From a virus, in IMG/VR virus record IMGVR_UViG_3300032242_000327, positions 1 through 24,802 of that record: a stretch of 24,802 nucleotides of DNA, one strand, 5' to 3'. Shown piece after piece: positions 1-6,037 of the stretch (positions are counted from its first letter, which is position 1; the number at the start of each line of letters is the position of its first letter). A program made the position numbers and the translations under genes. The notes beneath the pieces are model-generated. The model ran no database searches, had not been told where the DNA came from, and saw only the letters and a list, made by a program, of their open reading frames with translations.

Positions 1-161
1 AGAATGTAGGCCCTCGTATGCACTATCTACACAATAGCATAGGTGGACGAGGTTGGTTAGTTAAGAGTGAATGGGATCCTGGTATGGTTAGTAAACGATG
101 GTACCTGTCATTAGAAGATGAAAGGTTAGCTACTTTCTTTGCAATTAAATTCTCCTCATGA
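1..161 (+). CDS. Partial small protein, C-terminal end only
   Basis: An open frame enters from the left edge (reading frame beginning at base 3) and stops with TGA at 159-161. The visible 52 residues end in LEDERLATFFAIKFSS. That tail resembles the end of the next protein (KDELATWFELLYK), so the two are probably paralogues. The stop overlaps the next start in an ATGA junction, implying translational coupling. I do not recognise a function. Small proteins ending in a 'LATxF-hydrophobic' tail seem familiar from T4-like aquatic phages, but only as hypotheticals. Confidence 0.6.
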   Translation, partial: NVGPRMHYLHNSIGGRGWLVKSEWDPGMVSKRWYLSLEDERLATFFAIKFSS

Positions 162-370
162 TTAGAATTACAGTTAAAGATAAATCACCCAATGACATAA
201 TGGAGATTGTTAAAGAATTACGTGGTAAGGGATATGTGCAGGGTATAGATTATGACTTTGCATATAATCAAAGTAAATGGGATGACATGATAGGGGAGAT
301 TCCAAAACATACTGTGTTTACATTTTACAAAGATGAACTAGCTACCTGGTTTGAACTACTATACAAATGA
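158..370 (+). CDS. Small conserved hypothetical protein (70 aa)
   Basis: A 70-residue protein, mixed alpha/beta in appearance, with no signal peptide, membrane segment or cysteine motif. Its C-terminus (TFYKDELATWFELLYK) resembles the end of the preceding partial gene, which suggests a tandem paralogue family. The ATG overlaps the upstream stop (ATGA, 158-161) and its own TGA overlaps the next ATG at 367. It therefore sits inside a coupled run of small genes leading to the exonuclease. Function unknown. Confidence 0.65.
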   Translation: MIRITVKDKSPNDIMEIVKELRGKGYVQGIDYDFAYNQSKWDDMIGEIPKHTVFTFYKDELATWFELLYK

Positions 371-639
371 CTACTATACCTCCTATACAAGATTACGATG
401 ACGATGATCCTAACATAGATTTTCGTAAGAAACGATGGGACTATTGGGCAGCATTGAAAAAAGTTCGTACTGAATATATGGTTGATGCTAAGAATGGACA
501 GTTTGATGCGTTTGACTTTGAAGATTATATAGAAGAAAAGTATGGCATTAAGATGCAGATAGTCAATGGTAACATCACTGACGGATATAAAATTATGGAC
601 GAAAAGAAATACATTGTGTTTCTACTAAAATATCAATGA
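367..639 (+). CDS. Small acidic hypothetical protein (90 aa)
   Basis: A 90-residue protein with an aspartate-rich N-terminus (DYDDDDPNIDF) and a helical, charged middle. The end (MDEKKYIVFLLKY) has the same 'short charged turn, then beta strand' shape as the two upstream small proteins, though with less identity. It begins at an ATGA overlap with the gene before and ends in an ATGA overlap with the gene after. No known domain is visible. Confidence 0.6.
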   Translation: MTTIPPIQDYDDDDPNIDFRKKRWDYWAALKKVRTEYMVDAKNGQFDAFDFEDYIEEKYGIKMQIVNGNITDGYKIMDEKKYIVFLLKYQ

Positions 640-986
640 ACAATTCACCTTTCATCGTAAACAAATCAACCAATGACAATTGGGTAGTATCGTGGCCTAC
701 ATTTAGAAGTATTAGAGATAGTGTATCTAATATCAAGTTATTAGATATTTTATTTGGTGAGATGCAATGCTACCAAGTAGGACTAGCAATATTGCTTAGA
801 GGTAATGAATATGATACACTATGGATTGACGCTATAGTCTGGTATCAAGATACTAAAAAACAATATGGAGATTACTTAGAATCTATGTATGAAATACAGG
901 GGGTAGTATTTCGTGAACAACATGAAGCAGAAAAACTACAAGACATACTAGAAAAGAAATATATATGGAAAGTATTAAAGGCATAA
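636..986 (+). CDS. Hypothetical protein (116 aa)
   Basis: A 116-residue protein of mixed composition, rich in Tyr and Trp, with a long charged C-terminal helix (roughly residues 80-112, EQHEAEKLQDILEKKY). It starts at an ATGA overlap with the upstream stop and ends two bases before the exonuclease ATG at 988. I recognise no family. The position suggests co-translation with the exonuclease and polymerase-like gene downstream. Confidence 0.6.
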   Translation: MNNSPFIVNKSTNDNWVVSWPTFRSIRDSVSNIKLLDILFGEMQCYQVGLAILLRGNEYDTLWIDAIVWYQDTKKQYGDYLESMYEIQGVVFREQHEAEKLQDILEKKYIWKVLKA

Positions 987-987
987 T

Positions 988-1536
988 ATGGATGTAATGA
1001 TTGACATTGAATCACTAGACACAACACCTGACTGTGTGATTCTAACTATTGGTGCAGTGTTATTCGATCCACGTGGTCATGGCATTATAGATAAAATTGA
1101 GATTCGTCCCACGATTGAGGATCAAACAGAAATCTACAAACGTAGTATCAATGATGCAACAATGGAATGGTGGGGCAAACAAAGTCCAGAAGCAATTGAA
1201 GAAGCTATGGGTGACCGTGACCGTGTATCATTTGAAGAAGCAATGAATCAATTGTACAAGTTCTGTTGGAATCGTAGCAAAGGTGCATGGAGTAATGGTG
1301 CAAGCTTTGACGTTGTAGCAATGGATCATGCATGGCGGCAACTTGGTAAGAACACACCCTGGAACTTCTGGGATATCAGAGATACACGAACATTGTATGA
1401 CATTACCGGTGTCAAACTAAAAGACGGCGGACACGTTACGAGTCACAAGGCTGTAGAAGATGCTGAACGCCAGGCTATTGTTGTGCAACAGGGTTATGTA
1501 AAATTAATTAAAGCAGGATTGGTACTACCACGATGA
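988..1536 (+). CDS. dexA: DEDDh 3'-5' exonuclease, T4 DexA / Rv2179c-like
   Basis: A 182-residue DnaQ-fold nuclease. Exo I is DIE (D6, E8), Exo II has D108 in NGASFDVVAMDHA, and Exo III is H153-x4-D158 in SHKAVEDAERQA; together these are the four acidic residues and histidine of the DEDDh class. The MEWW segment near residues 59-62 is typical of the exonuclease VIII / Rv2179c-like group that includes T4 exonuclease A (DexA). Such enzymes hydrolyse single-stranded DNA or RNA from the 3' end. The gene follows the upstream gene by one base and overlaps the polymerase-like gene by four (ATGA), which suggests coupled translation. DexA identity is inferred; the nuclease class is clear. Confidence 0.88.
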   Translation: MDVMIDIESLDTTPDCVILTIGAVLFDPRGHGIIDKIEIRPTIEDQTEIYKRSINDATMEWWGKQSPEAIEEAMGDRDRVSFEEAMNQLYKFCWNRSKGAWSNGASFDVVAMDHAWRQLGKNTPWNFWDIRDTRTLYDITGVKLKDGGHVTSHKAVEDAERQAIVVQQGYVKLIKAGLVLPR

Positions 1537-2114
1537 GAATAGATAGTGACATTGACATTGACTTTGGATCAAGGGATGACTTACTAAAGTTAATCCCTCA
1601 CACACGTGCGGCTATGCGTAATGCTAATCCTATACGTCATCATGCTACTGGTGTATATGTTACTGATATCCCATATGACCCTGTTAGAGATATGTCAAGC
1701 ATCGATTATGTTGAAGCAGAAAAACGTGGTTACTTTAAACTAGACTTATTGAATGTTCATGTATACAATCAAGTGCGTGATGAACAACATTTAGTTGAAT
1801 TGATGGCAGATCCTGATTGGTCTAAACTAAATGACAAGGTGTTTGTTGAGAAACTGATTCACTTGGGTAATCATTATCAATCTATTCAAAAGATGCCTGA
1901 ACCTATCAATACTATACCTAGACTAGCGATGTTTCTAGCATTAATTCGTCCAGCAAAGAAGCATTTAATTGGTAAAAGTTGGCGTGAAGTAAGTGAAACT
2001 ATCTGGGACAAGGGTATTGATGGGTATAGCTTTAAAAAGAGTCACGCTATAGCTTATGCACATTTAGTAGTAGTTCATATGAACTTACTCAAGGCATCCG
2101 TCGAACAAGAGTAA
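1533..2114 (+). CDS. Miniature DNA polymerase III alpha (C-family) core-like protein
   Basis: A 193-residue protein whose segments line up in order with the DnaE catalytic core. SDIDIDF (residues 5-11) matches the PDFDVDF aspartate motif. RHHATGVYV (35-43) matches KHAGGVVI. FKLDLL (68-73) matches VKFDFL, with K69 and D71 at the positions of E. coli K553 and D555. LALIRP (135-140) matches the ALFRPGP region, and YSFKKSHAIAYA (165-176) matches YGFNKSHSAAYA. The PHP domain, most of the fingers including the LRRAMGKK-type dNTP-binding segment, the beta-clamp region and the OB domain are absent; DnaE itself is about 1,160 residues. Activity is therefore doubtful. It could be a minimal polymerase, a template or clamp-loader binding decoy, or a relic. 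The first ATG overlaps the exonuclease stop. Confidence 0.7.
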   Translation: MRIDSDIDIDFGSRDDLLKLIPHTRAAMRNANPIRHHATGVYVTDIPYDPVRDMSSIDYVEAEKRGYFKLDLLNVHVYNQVRDEQHLVELMADPDWSKLNDKVFVEKLIHLGNHYQSIQKMPEPINTIPRLAMFLALIRPAKKHLIGKSWREVSETIWDKGIDGYSFKKSHAIAYAHLVVVHMNLLKASVEQE

Positions 2115-2469
2115 TACTACGGCGTTTCGTTCTGCGCTTATGTAGTTCGCTAATACTACAAGCAGGACCATGCACAATGGTCAATGTTTTGTTGTGAAAT
2201 GTTCTTAAATAGGGTTTAAATATAACCCAATCATCTTTAAGAAACAAGTTAATCGGTATCAATCGATTACTCTCCCACCACCAAATATCACCCAATTCTA
2301 AGAATTTTTCTTTAACTAACGGGTCTACTATGGCTCCGTAATCGTAAATAGTGGTGACAACATCATCCCTGTTTTGAACAATTCCTACATAATCCTGATT
2401 AGCATAGGAACATATAGTGATGAAAGGATGATTTTCGCTTAGTTTTTTGAAAAATTCGTTTTGAATCAT
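2089..2469 (-). CDS. Conserved hypothetical late protein (126 aa)
   Basis: The frame is open from 2499, but I place the start at the ATG at 2469. The upstream ATG at 2499 overlaps the late promoter octamer at 2490-2497, and transcription should begin near 2484, leaving a leader of about 15 nt. The protein has a Trp-rich centre (LGDIWWWESNRLIP), a beta-rich middle and a strongly basic tail (HKRRTKRRSITLVRRMP). That tail suggests nucleic-acid or nucleoprotein contact, which is only inference. It converges with, and overlaps by 26 nt, the polymerase-like gene. It resembles hypothetical proteins of other T4-like aquatic phages as far as I can recall. Function unknown. Confidence 0.65.
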   Translation of the reverse strand: MIQNEFFKKLSENHPFITICSYANQDYVGIVQNRDDVVTTIYDYGAIVDPLVKEKFLELGDIWWWESNRLIPINLFLKDDWVIFKPYLRTFHNKTLTIVHGPACSISELHKRRTKRRSITLVRRMP

Positions 2470-2489
2470 TGTTATTATATTGACCGAAA

Positions 2490-2497
2490 TATTTATC
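2490..2497 (-). promoter_or_regulatory. T4-type late promoter octamer (minus strand)
   Basis: The minus strand reads GATAAATA, one base from the T4 late consensus TATAAATA. With the usual T4 spacing the transcript starts near 2484, 15 nt before the ATG at 2469. It faces away from the plus-strand copy at 2523-2530. Confidence 0.75.
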
Positions 2498-2522
2498 ATC
2501 GGACGAATGGTTAATATATTTT

Positions 2523-2530
2523 GATAAATA
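2523..2530 (+). promoter_or_regulatory. T4-type late promoter octamer
   Basis: GATAAATA precedes the structural gene at 2614. The predicted start is near 2536, giving a leader of about 78 nt. It forms a divergent pair with the minus-strand octamer at 2490-2497. Confidence 0.75.
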
Positions 2531-2613
2531 TCAGTATGTACTCAACCCAAGTTTTCGTCTATACACAAAGACAAATCGTTATACTTTTAACAGGATTTTC
2601 CCCTAGGAGCTAT

Positions 2614-3321
2614 ATGCCTCAGTATGCCAAACCTTTAACTCTACACAAAGGTGTAGATAATCAATTACAGTTTCAATTTCTTAACCAAGAACAAAAGCCA
2701 GTGGATATCACAGGTAAAGAAATCACATGTCGTATTATCAATTATGAAGGTAACGAAGTTCTAGTTAGAAAAGCATTGACATTGCAACTAGCATTGAATG
2801 GTATTGCCTCATTATATATTTCCCCTGCTGAAATTGAAGATATTGTCACACAGAAATGTTATTATTCATTAGAGATTCCCGTTGGTGACTTTGACTTCCC
2901 TGTGTTTGTAGACCAAAATGCAGGAGCACGTGGTGATATTAATATCGTTAATAGTGTATTACCTAGCTTTGTTCCAAGTATGCAAGTTAGTATTCCAGAT
3001 GGACAAATGTTTGCTAACACAAACTGGATCCCTAACACCTATGTAAACCCTAACCCAAACAGCACAGTATATTGTAGTAGTGTTATCAGTACAAACGATA
3101 ACCCAGTTATGTCATTACAAGCTACATACACTGACTTCTATGGCAATGTATTCATTGAGGGTTCTACTGTAGGTGATGCTGATTGGTATTTGGTCAGCGA
3201 CATATACGACTACACTGACCAGACCTCAACAGAAGGTTATTTAGTCCGTGGCTATCACCCTTTCATACGTATGACATTTGTAAGCAATGCAGGTGTGGTC
3301 ACCAATCTCTGGACAAGATAA
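2614..3321 (+). CDS. Virion structural protein, BppU-N-like N-terminus
   Basis: The start is the ATG at 2614, preceded by the Shine-Dalgarno TAGGAG. The frame is open further upstream, but that part contains the late promoter. The product is 235 residues, beta-rich, with no signal peptide. Residues 1 to about 110 follow the pattern of immunoglobulin-like N-terminal domains of phage baseplate upper/receptor-binding proteins: a 'KGVDNQLQFQFLNQEQKP' strand, then DITGKEITCRI, then an ISPAEIEDI turn. The C-terminal half is Asn/Thr/Tyr-rich and probably beta. Late expression and composition suggest a baseplate, tail or fibre-attachment protein. The exact role is not determined. Confidence 0.65.
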   Translation: MPQYAKPLTLHKGVDNQLQFQFLNQEQKPVDITGKEITCRIINYEGNEVLVRKALTLQLALNGIASLYISPAEIEDIVTQKCYYSLEIPVGDFDFPVFVDQNAGARGDINIVNSVLPSFVPSMQVSIPDGQMFANTNWIPNTYVNPNPNSTVYCSSVISTNDNPVMSLQATYTDFYGNVFIEGSTVGDADWYLVSDIYDYTDQTSTEGYLVRGYHPFIRMTFVSNAGVVTNLWTR

Positions 3322-3331
3322 GCCAATACTA

Positions 3332-3360
3332 TTGCAAAAGTGTAACAGTTTTGTTATACT
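3332..3360 (+). promoter_or_regulatory. Sigma70-type early promoter for the primase-helicase operon
   Basis: A -35-like TTGCAA (3332-3337) and a -10-like TATACT (3355-3360) are separated by exactly 17 bp. The start expected about 7 bp after the -10 box coincides with the primase ATG at 3367, and no Shine-Dalgarno is visible. The early mRNA may therefore be leaderless. Confidence 0.65.
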
Positions 3361-3366
3361 AACTAA

Positions 3367-4338
3367 ATGTTCGATATTCTGTCTATAATTCCAGGCAAAA
3401 GAAAACTCACGGGTAGTGGCTGGCATAGCTTTAATGCTGTATGCTGCCATCATCGTGGGCACAAAGCCGATCGCAGAAGTCGAGGTGGTATCAAGTTTGA
3501 TGGCACTGACAACTGGTCAATGCATTGTTTCAATTGTGGATTCAAGTGTGGATTTAGATTGGGAACATCAATTACAAAGAATACTAGACAACTATTAATC
3601 TGGTGTGGTGTAGATGAAACACAGATTCAAAAGTGGAGTATGGAAAGTGTATTACAAAAAGACTTTGTTGATTTAACACCCAAGAAAAAAGAAAAGAAGA
3701 TTAAGTTCAAGGATCATGAACTACCTGATGCTGAACTACTTGACCAAGATAATGTATTACACAAAGTATACGTAGACTATCTCAGGGCGAGGGGTATAAG
3801 TAGTAATGAATATCCCTTTATGATTACTCCCAACGATGTAGGTCGTATGGGAAATCGTATCATTATCCCATACACATATAAGAATAAGATTGTAGGACAT
3901 ACAAGTAGATTCTTAGATAACAAGATTCCTAAATACATCAACGAGCAACAGCCGGGCTACGTGTTTGGTTATGACTTTCAAAAACCAGATCAAAGTGTTT
4001 GTATTCTAGTCGAGGGAATATTCGATGCACTAAGTTTAGGTGCGTGTGCATTAACACACAATACAATCAATGATGACCAAGCAGAACTATTGGCACAACT
4101 AAACAGAAAAATTATTTTTGTTCCAGATCATGATAAGACAGGACTAGCTACTTGCGACAGAGCATTAGAGCTAGGATATAGTATTAGCATACCACCTTGG
4201 GATGACGATGTAAAAGATGTGAATGATGCAGTCGTTAAATATGGTAGGCTAGCAACACTATTAAGCATATTAGAATCAGCAACAATGAATAAGATAAAAA
4301 TAGAAATACAGAGGAATAAAATTGTCAGAAAATTATAG
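3367..4338 (+). CDS. 61: DNA primase, T4 gp61-like
   Basis: A 323-residue bacteriophage primase. The N-terminal zinc-binding domain shows CCHHRGHKADRR (C26/C27, H28/H29) and CFNCGFKCGF (C54, C57, C61). The Toprim catalytic domain shows ILVEGIFDALSL (E216) and FVPDHDKTG (D254, D256), the acidic residues that bind metal in primases and topoisomerases. It makes RNA primers at the replication fork with the gp41-type helicase, whose start overlaps its end by 17 nt. The only ATG before the zinc motif is at 3367, which coincides with the predicted transcription start. Size and motif order match T4 gp61 (about 340 residues). Confidence 0.92.
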   Translation: MFDILSIIPGKRKLTGSGWHSFNAVCCHHRGHKADRRSRGGIKFDGTDNWSMHCFNCGFKCGFRLGTSITKNTRQLLIWCGVDETQIQKWSMESVLQKDFVDLTPKKKEKKIKFKDHELPDAELLDQDNVLHKVYVDYLRARGISSNEYPFMITPNDVGRMGNRIIIPYTYKNKIVGHTSRFLDNKIPKYINEQQPGYVFGYDFQKPDQSVCILVEGIFDALSLGACALTHNTINDDQAELLAQLNRKIIFVPDHDKTGLATCDRALELGYSISIPPWDDDVKDVNDAVVKYGRLATLLSILESATMNKIKIEIQRNKIVRKL

Positions 4339-5746
4339 TAAAGAAATGCAACTAACATTGTTGCGAACAATGGTATCAGATGCAGAATTGTTTACACGTG
4401 TTATTAACATCTTCAATCCAGAGAACTTTGATAAGTCACTTAGACCAGTGGCTGAACTATTAAAAGAACACTCAGACAAATATAGAACATTACCTGATAG
4501 TGAGATTATTAAAGCAAGCACAGGTGTTGAAATCGAGTTACTGGATGAAGTTAAAGATAATCGCAAAGAATGGTTCTTAGATAAATTTGAAGCATTCACT
4601 AAGAAGCAAGAATTAGAACGTGCTATTGTTAAAGCATATGAATTGCTTGAAAGTGGTAAGTTTGAATCTATTGAAAAACTAGTCAAGGACGCTGTTCAAA
4701 TCAGTTTGACCAGAGACATGGGCACTGATTACTTTGATAGCCCATCTGCACGATTAGACAAATACTTTAGCAGTGGTGGACAGGTATCTACAGGATGGCC
4801 TCAACTTGATAAACTATTACATGGTGGTTTCAGTCGAGGTGAGTTGAATATCTTTGCAGGTGGTAGTGGTTCAGGTAAATCACTTGTTATGATGAACATT
4901 GCATTGAACTGGTTACAATTAGGACTCAATGGTGTTTACATCACACTAGAACTTAGTGAAGAATTGACTGGTCTACGAACTGATGCTATGTTGACTAATC
5001 GTAGCACAAGAGACATTCGTAGAGATGTGCCTGGTGCAGAATTATTGATTAAGATGGTTGGTAAGAAGTCTGGTAACTATCAGATTAAAGCATTACCAGC
5101 ACAGAGTAACATCAATCATGTTCGTGCTTTCTTAAAAGAATTTGAGATTGCATCTGGTCAGAAGCTTGACTTTGTAATGATTGACTATTTGGACTTGTTG
5201 ATGCCAGTAAGTGCTAAAGTTAGCCCATCTGACTTGTTCGTTAAAGACAAGTATGTTAGTGAAGAATTGCGTAACTTAGCAAAAGAATTAGGTATGTTAA
5301 TGGTCACTGCAAGTCAGTTGAATCGTACTGCGGTTGATGAAATTGAATTCGATCATAGTCACATCAGTGGTGGTATCAGTAAGATTAACACTGCTGACAA
5401 CGTGTTTGGTATCTTCACAAGTCGTAGTATGCGTGAACGTGGTCAGTATCAATTACAATGTATGAAGTCACGTAGTAGTACTGGTGTTGGTCAGAAAATT
5501 GAACTGGAGTACAACGTTGAGACAATGCGTATTTCAGACCCTAACCCAGAAGCAGAAACAAGTTATACCCCTAAACCTAGTCCTAATGACATTATGAGTA
5601 AATTGAAGACACAATCAGTTGTAACTTCAACAGAACCTATCATTGACCAGACTACAGGGGAAGTACTAGAACCAATTCAAAAACGTGTTGTGGGGGATGT
5701 ACAAGGGTCAAAATTGAAGTCTTTGCTTAATAGTTTAAAGAAATAA
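4322..5746 (+). CDS. 41: Replicative DNA helicase, T4 gp41 / DnaB-like
   Basis: A 474-residue hexameric helicase of the RecA-fold DnaB class. A helical N-terminal domain (1 to about 130) is followed by the motor: Walker A GGSGSGKS (180-187), YITLELS (206-212), Walker B FVMIDYLDLL (284-293), sensor glutamine in TASQLNR (329-335) and a basic arginine-finger region near MKSRSS (381-386). The C-terminal 80 residues are flexible and charged and may contact primase or loader, which is inference. The start is TTG at 4322, chosen because GAGGA (4311-4315) lies 6 nt upstream; the first in-frame ATG is at 4346 with no good ribosome site. It unwinds the fork ahead of the gp43-type polymerase and partners the upstream primase. 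Confidence 0.94.
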   Translation: MSENYSKEMQLTLLRTMVSDAELFTRVINIFNPENFDKSLRPVAELLKEHSDKYRTLPDSEIIKASTGVEIELLDEVKDNRKEWFLDKFEAFTKKQELERAIVKAYELLESGKFESIEKLVKDAVQISLTRDMGTDYFDSPSARLDKYFSSGGQVSTGWPQLDKLLHGGFSRGELNIFAGGSGSGKSLVMMNIALNWLQLGLNGVYITLELSEELTGLRTDAMLTNRSTRDIRRDVPGAELLIKMVGKKSGNYQIKALPAQSNINHVRAFLKEFEIASGQKLDFVMIDYLDLLMPVSAKVSPSDLFVKDKYVSEELRNLAKELGMLMVTASQLNRTAVDEIEFDHSHISGGISKINTADNVFGIFTSRSMRERGQYQLQCMKSRSSTGVGQKIELEYNVETMRISDPNPEAETSYTPKPSPNDIMSKLKTQSVVTSTEPIIDQTTGEVLEPIQKRVVGDVQGSKLKSLLNSLKK

Positions 5747-5774
5747 AACGGATAACTGAATAAATACTATTAGG
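5726..5774 (+). promoter_or_regulatory. Inverted repeat enclosing a late promoter and hiding a ribosome site
   Basis: The arms CTTAATAGT (5726-5734) and ACTATTAGG (5766-5774) pair over 9 positions in RNA, with one G-U pair. The 31-nt loop contains the late octamer. The right arm overlaps the TAGGA ribosome site (5771-5775) of the gene at 5783. Read-through RNA from the helicase gene could hide that site, whereas RNA started near 5772 cannot form the stem. Confidence 0.55.
5759..5766 (+). promoter_or_regulatory. T4-type late promoter octamer
   Basis: AATAAATA is followed by CTATTAGGATAATT and the ATG at 5783. The predicted start near 5772 leaves an 11-nt leader beginning with the AGGA ribosome site. 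Confidence 0.7.
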
Positions 5775-5782
5775 ATAATTAT

Positions 5783-6037
5783 ATGCAGAAACAAACTCGC
5801 AGCCTCTTGGAAGAATTAGAGTCCATTGGTAATAATCGTGATACAACTCACATTATTGAAAGCCGTGGCCACAATATTATTACTAGTGCAATTAATTTGC
5901 TGGAAATGATTAACAGACATTACACCCCTGAACAGGCAGCGATATTAGAGCGTAAGCTACTAAGTGCTATAAAAAGTAAGGACCAAACTAGGTTCTCTAA
6001 ATCGTTAAAAAAGAACAGAGACAATGAACCTAGCTGA
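5783..6037 (+). CDS. Small conserved late protein (84 aa)
   Basis: An 84-residue, mostly helical, basic protein. The segment HIIESRGHNIITSAINLLEMI (residues about 23-43) predicts an amphipathic helix; the C-terminus is lysine/arginine-rich. It has a late promoter (5759-5766) and an AGGA ribosome site 7 nt before the ATG. The last 14 nt overlap the nucleotidyltransferase-like gene. The sequence feels familiar from T4-like aquatic phages as an unassigned conserved protein. It is not obviously gp67, which is acidic. Function unknown; a structural or prohead role would fit the promoter. Confidence 0.7.
   Translation: MQKQTRSLLEELESIGNNRDTTHIIESRGHNIITSAINLLEMINRHYTPEQAAILERKLLSAIKSKDQTRFSKSLKKNRDNEPS

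Noticed and set aside
2112-2159. Direct repeat TAATACTAC near the convergent gene ends
   Set aside because: Only 9 bp, in AT-rich coding sequence, with no sign of an attachment site or terminator.
2480-2508. TTGACC as a -35 box for a sigma70 promoter upstream of the structural gene
   Set aside because: No -10 box at 16-18 bp; the late octamer at 2523 explains expression better.
3241-3462. Minus-strand open frame of 73 codons
   Set aside because: It lies across the end of the structural gene, the early promoter and the primase start; no promoter or ribosome site, and no plausible protein pattern.
4333-4686. Minus-strand 117-codon frame opposite the helicase N-terminus
   Set aside because: Ser/Leu-rich shadow of helicase coding with no promoter or ribosome site.
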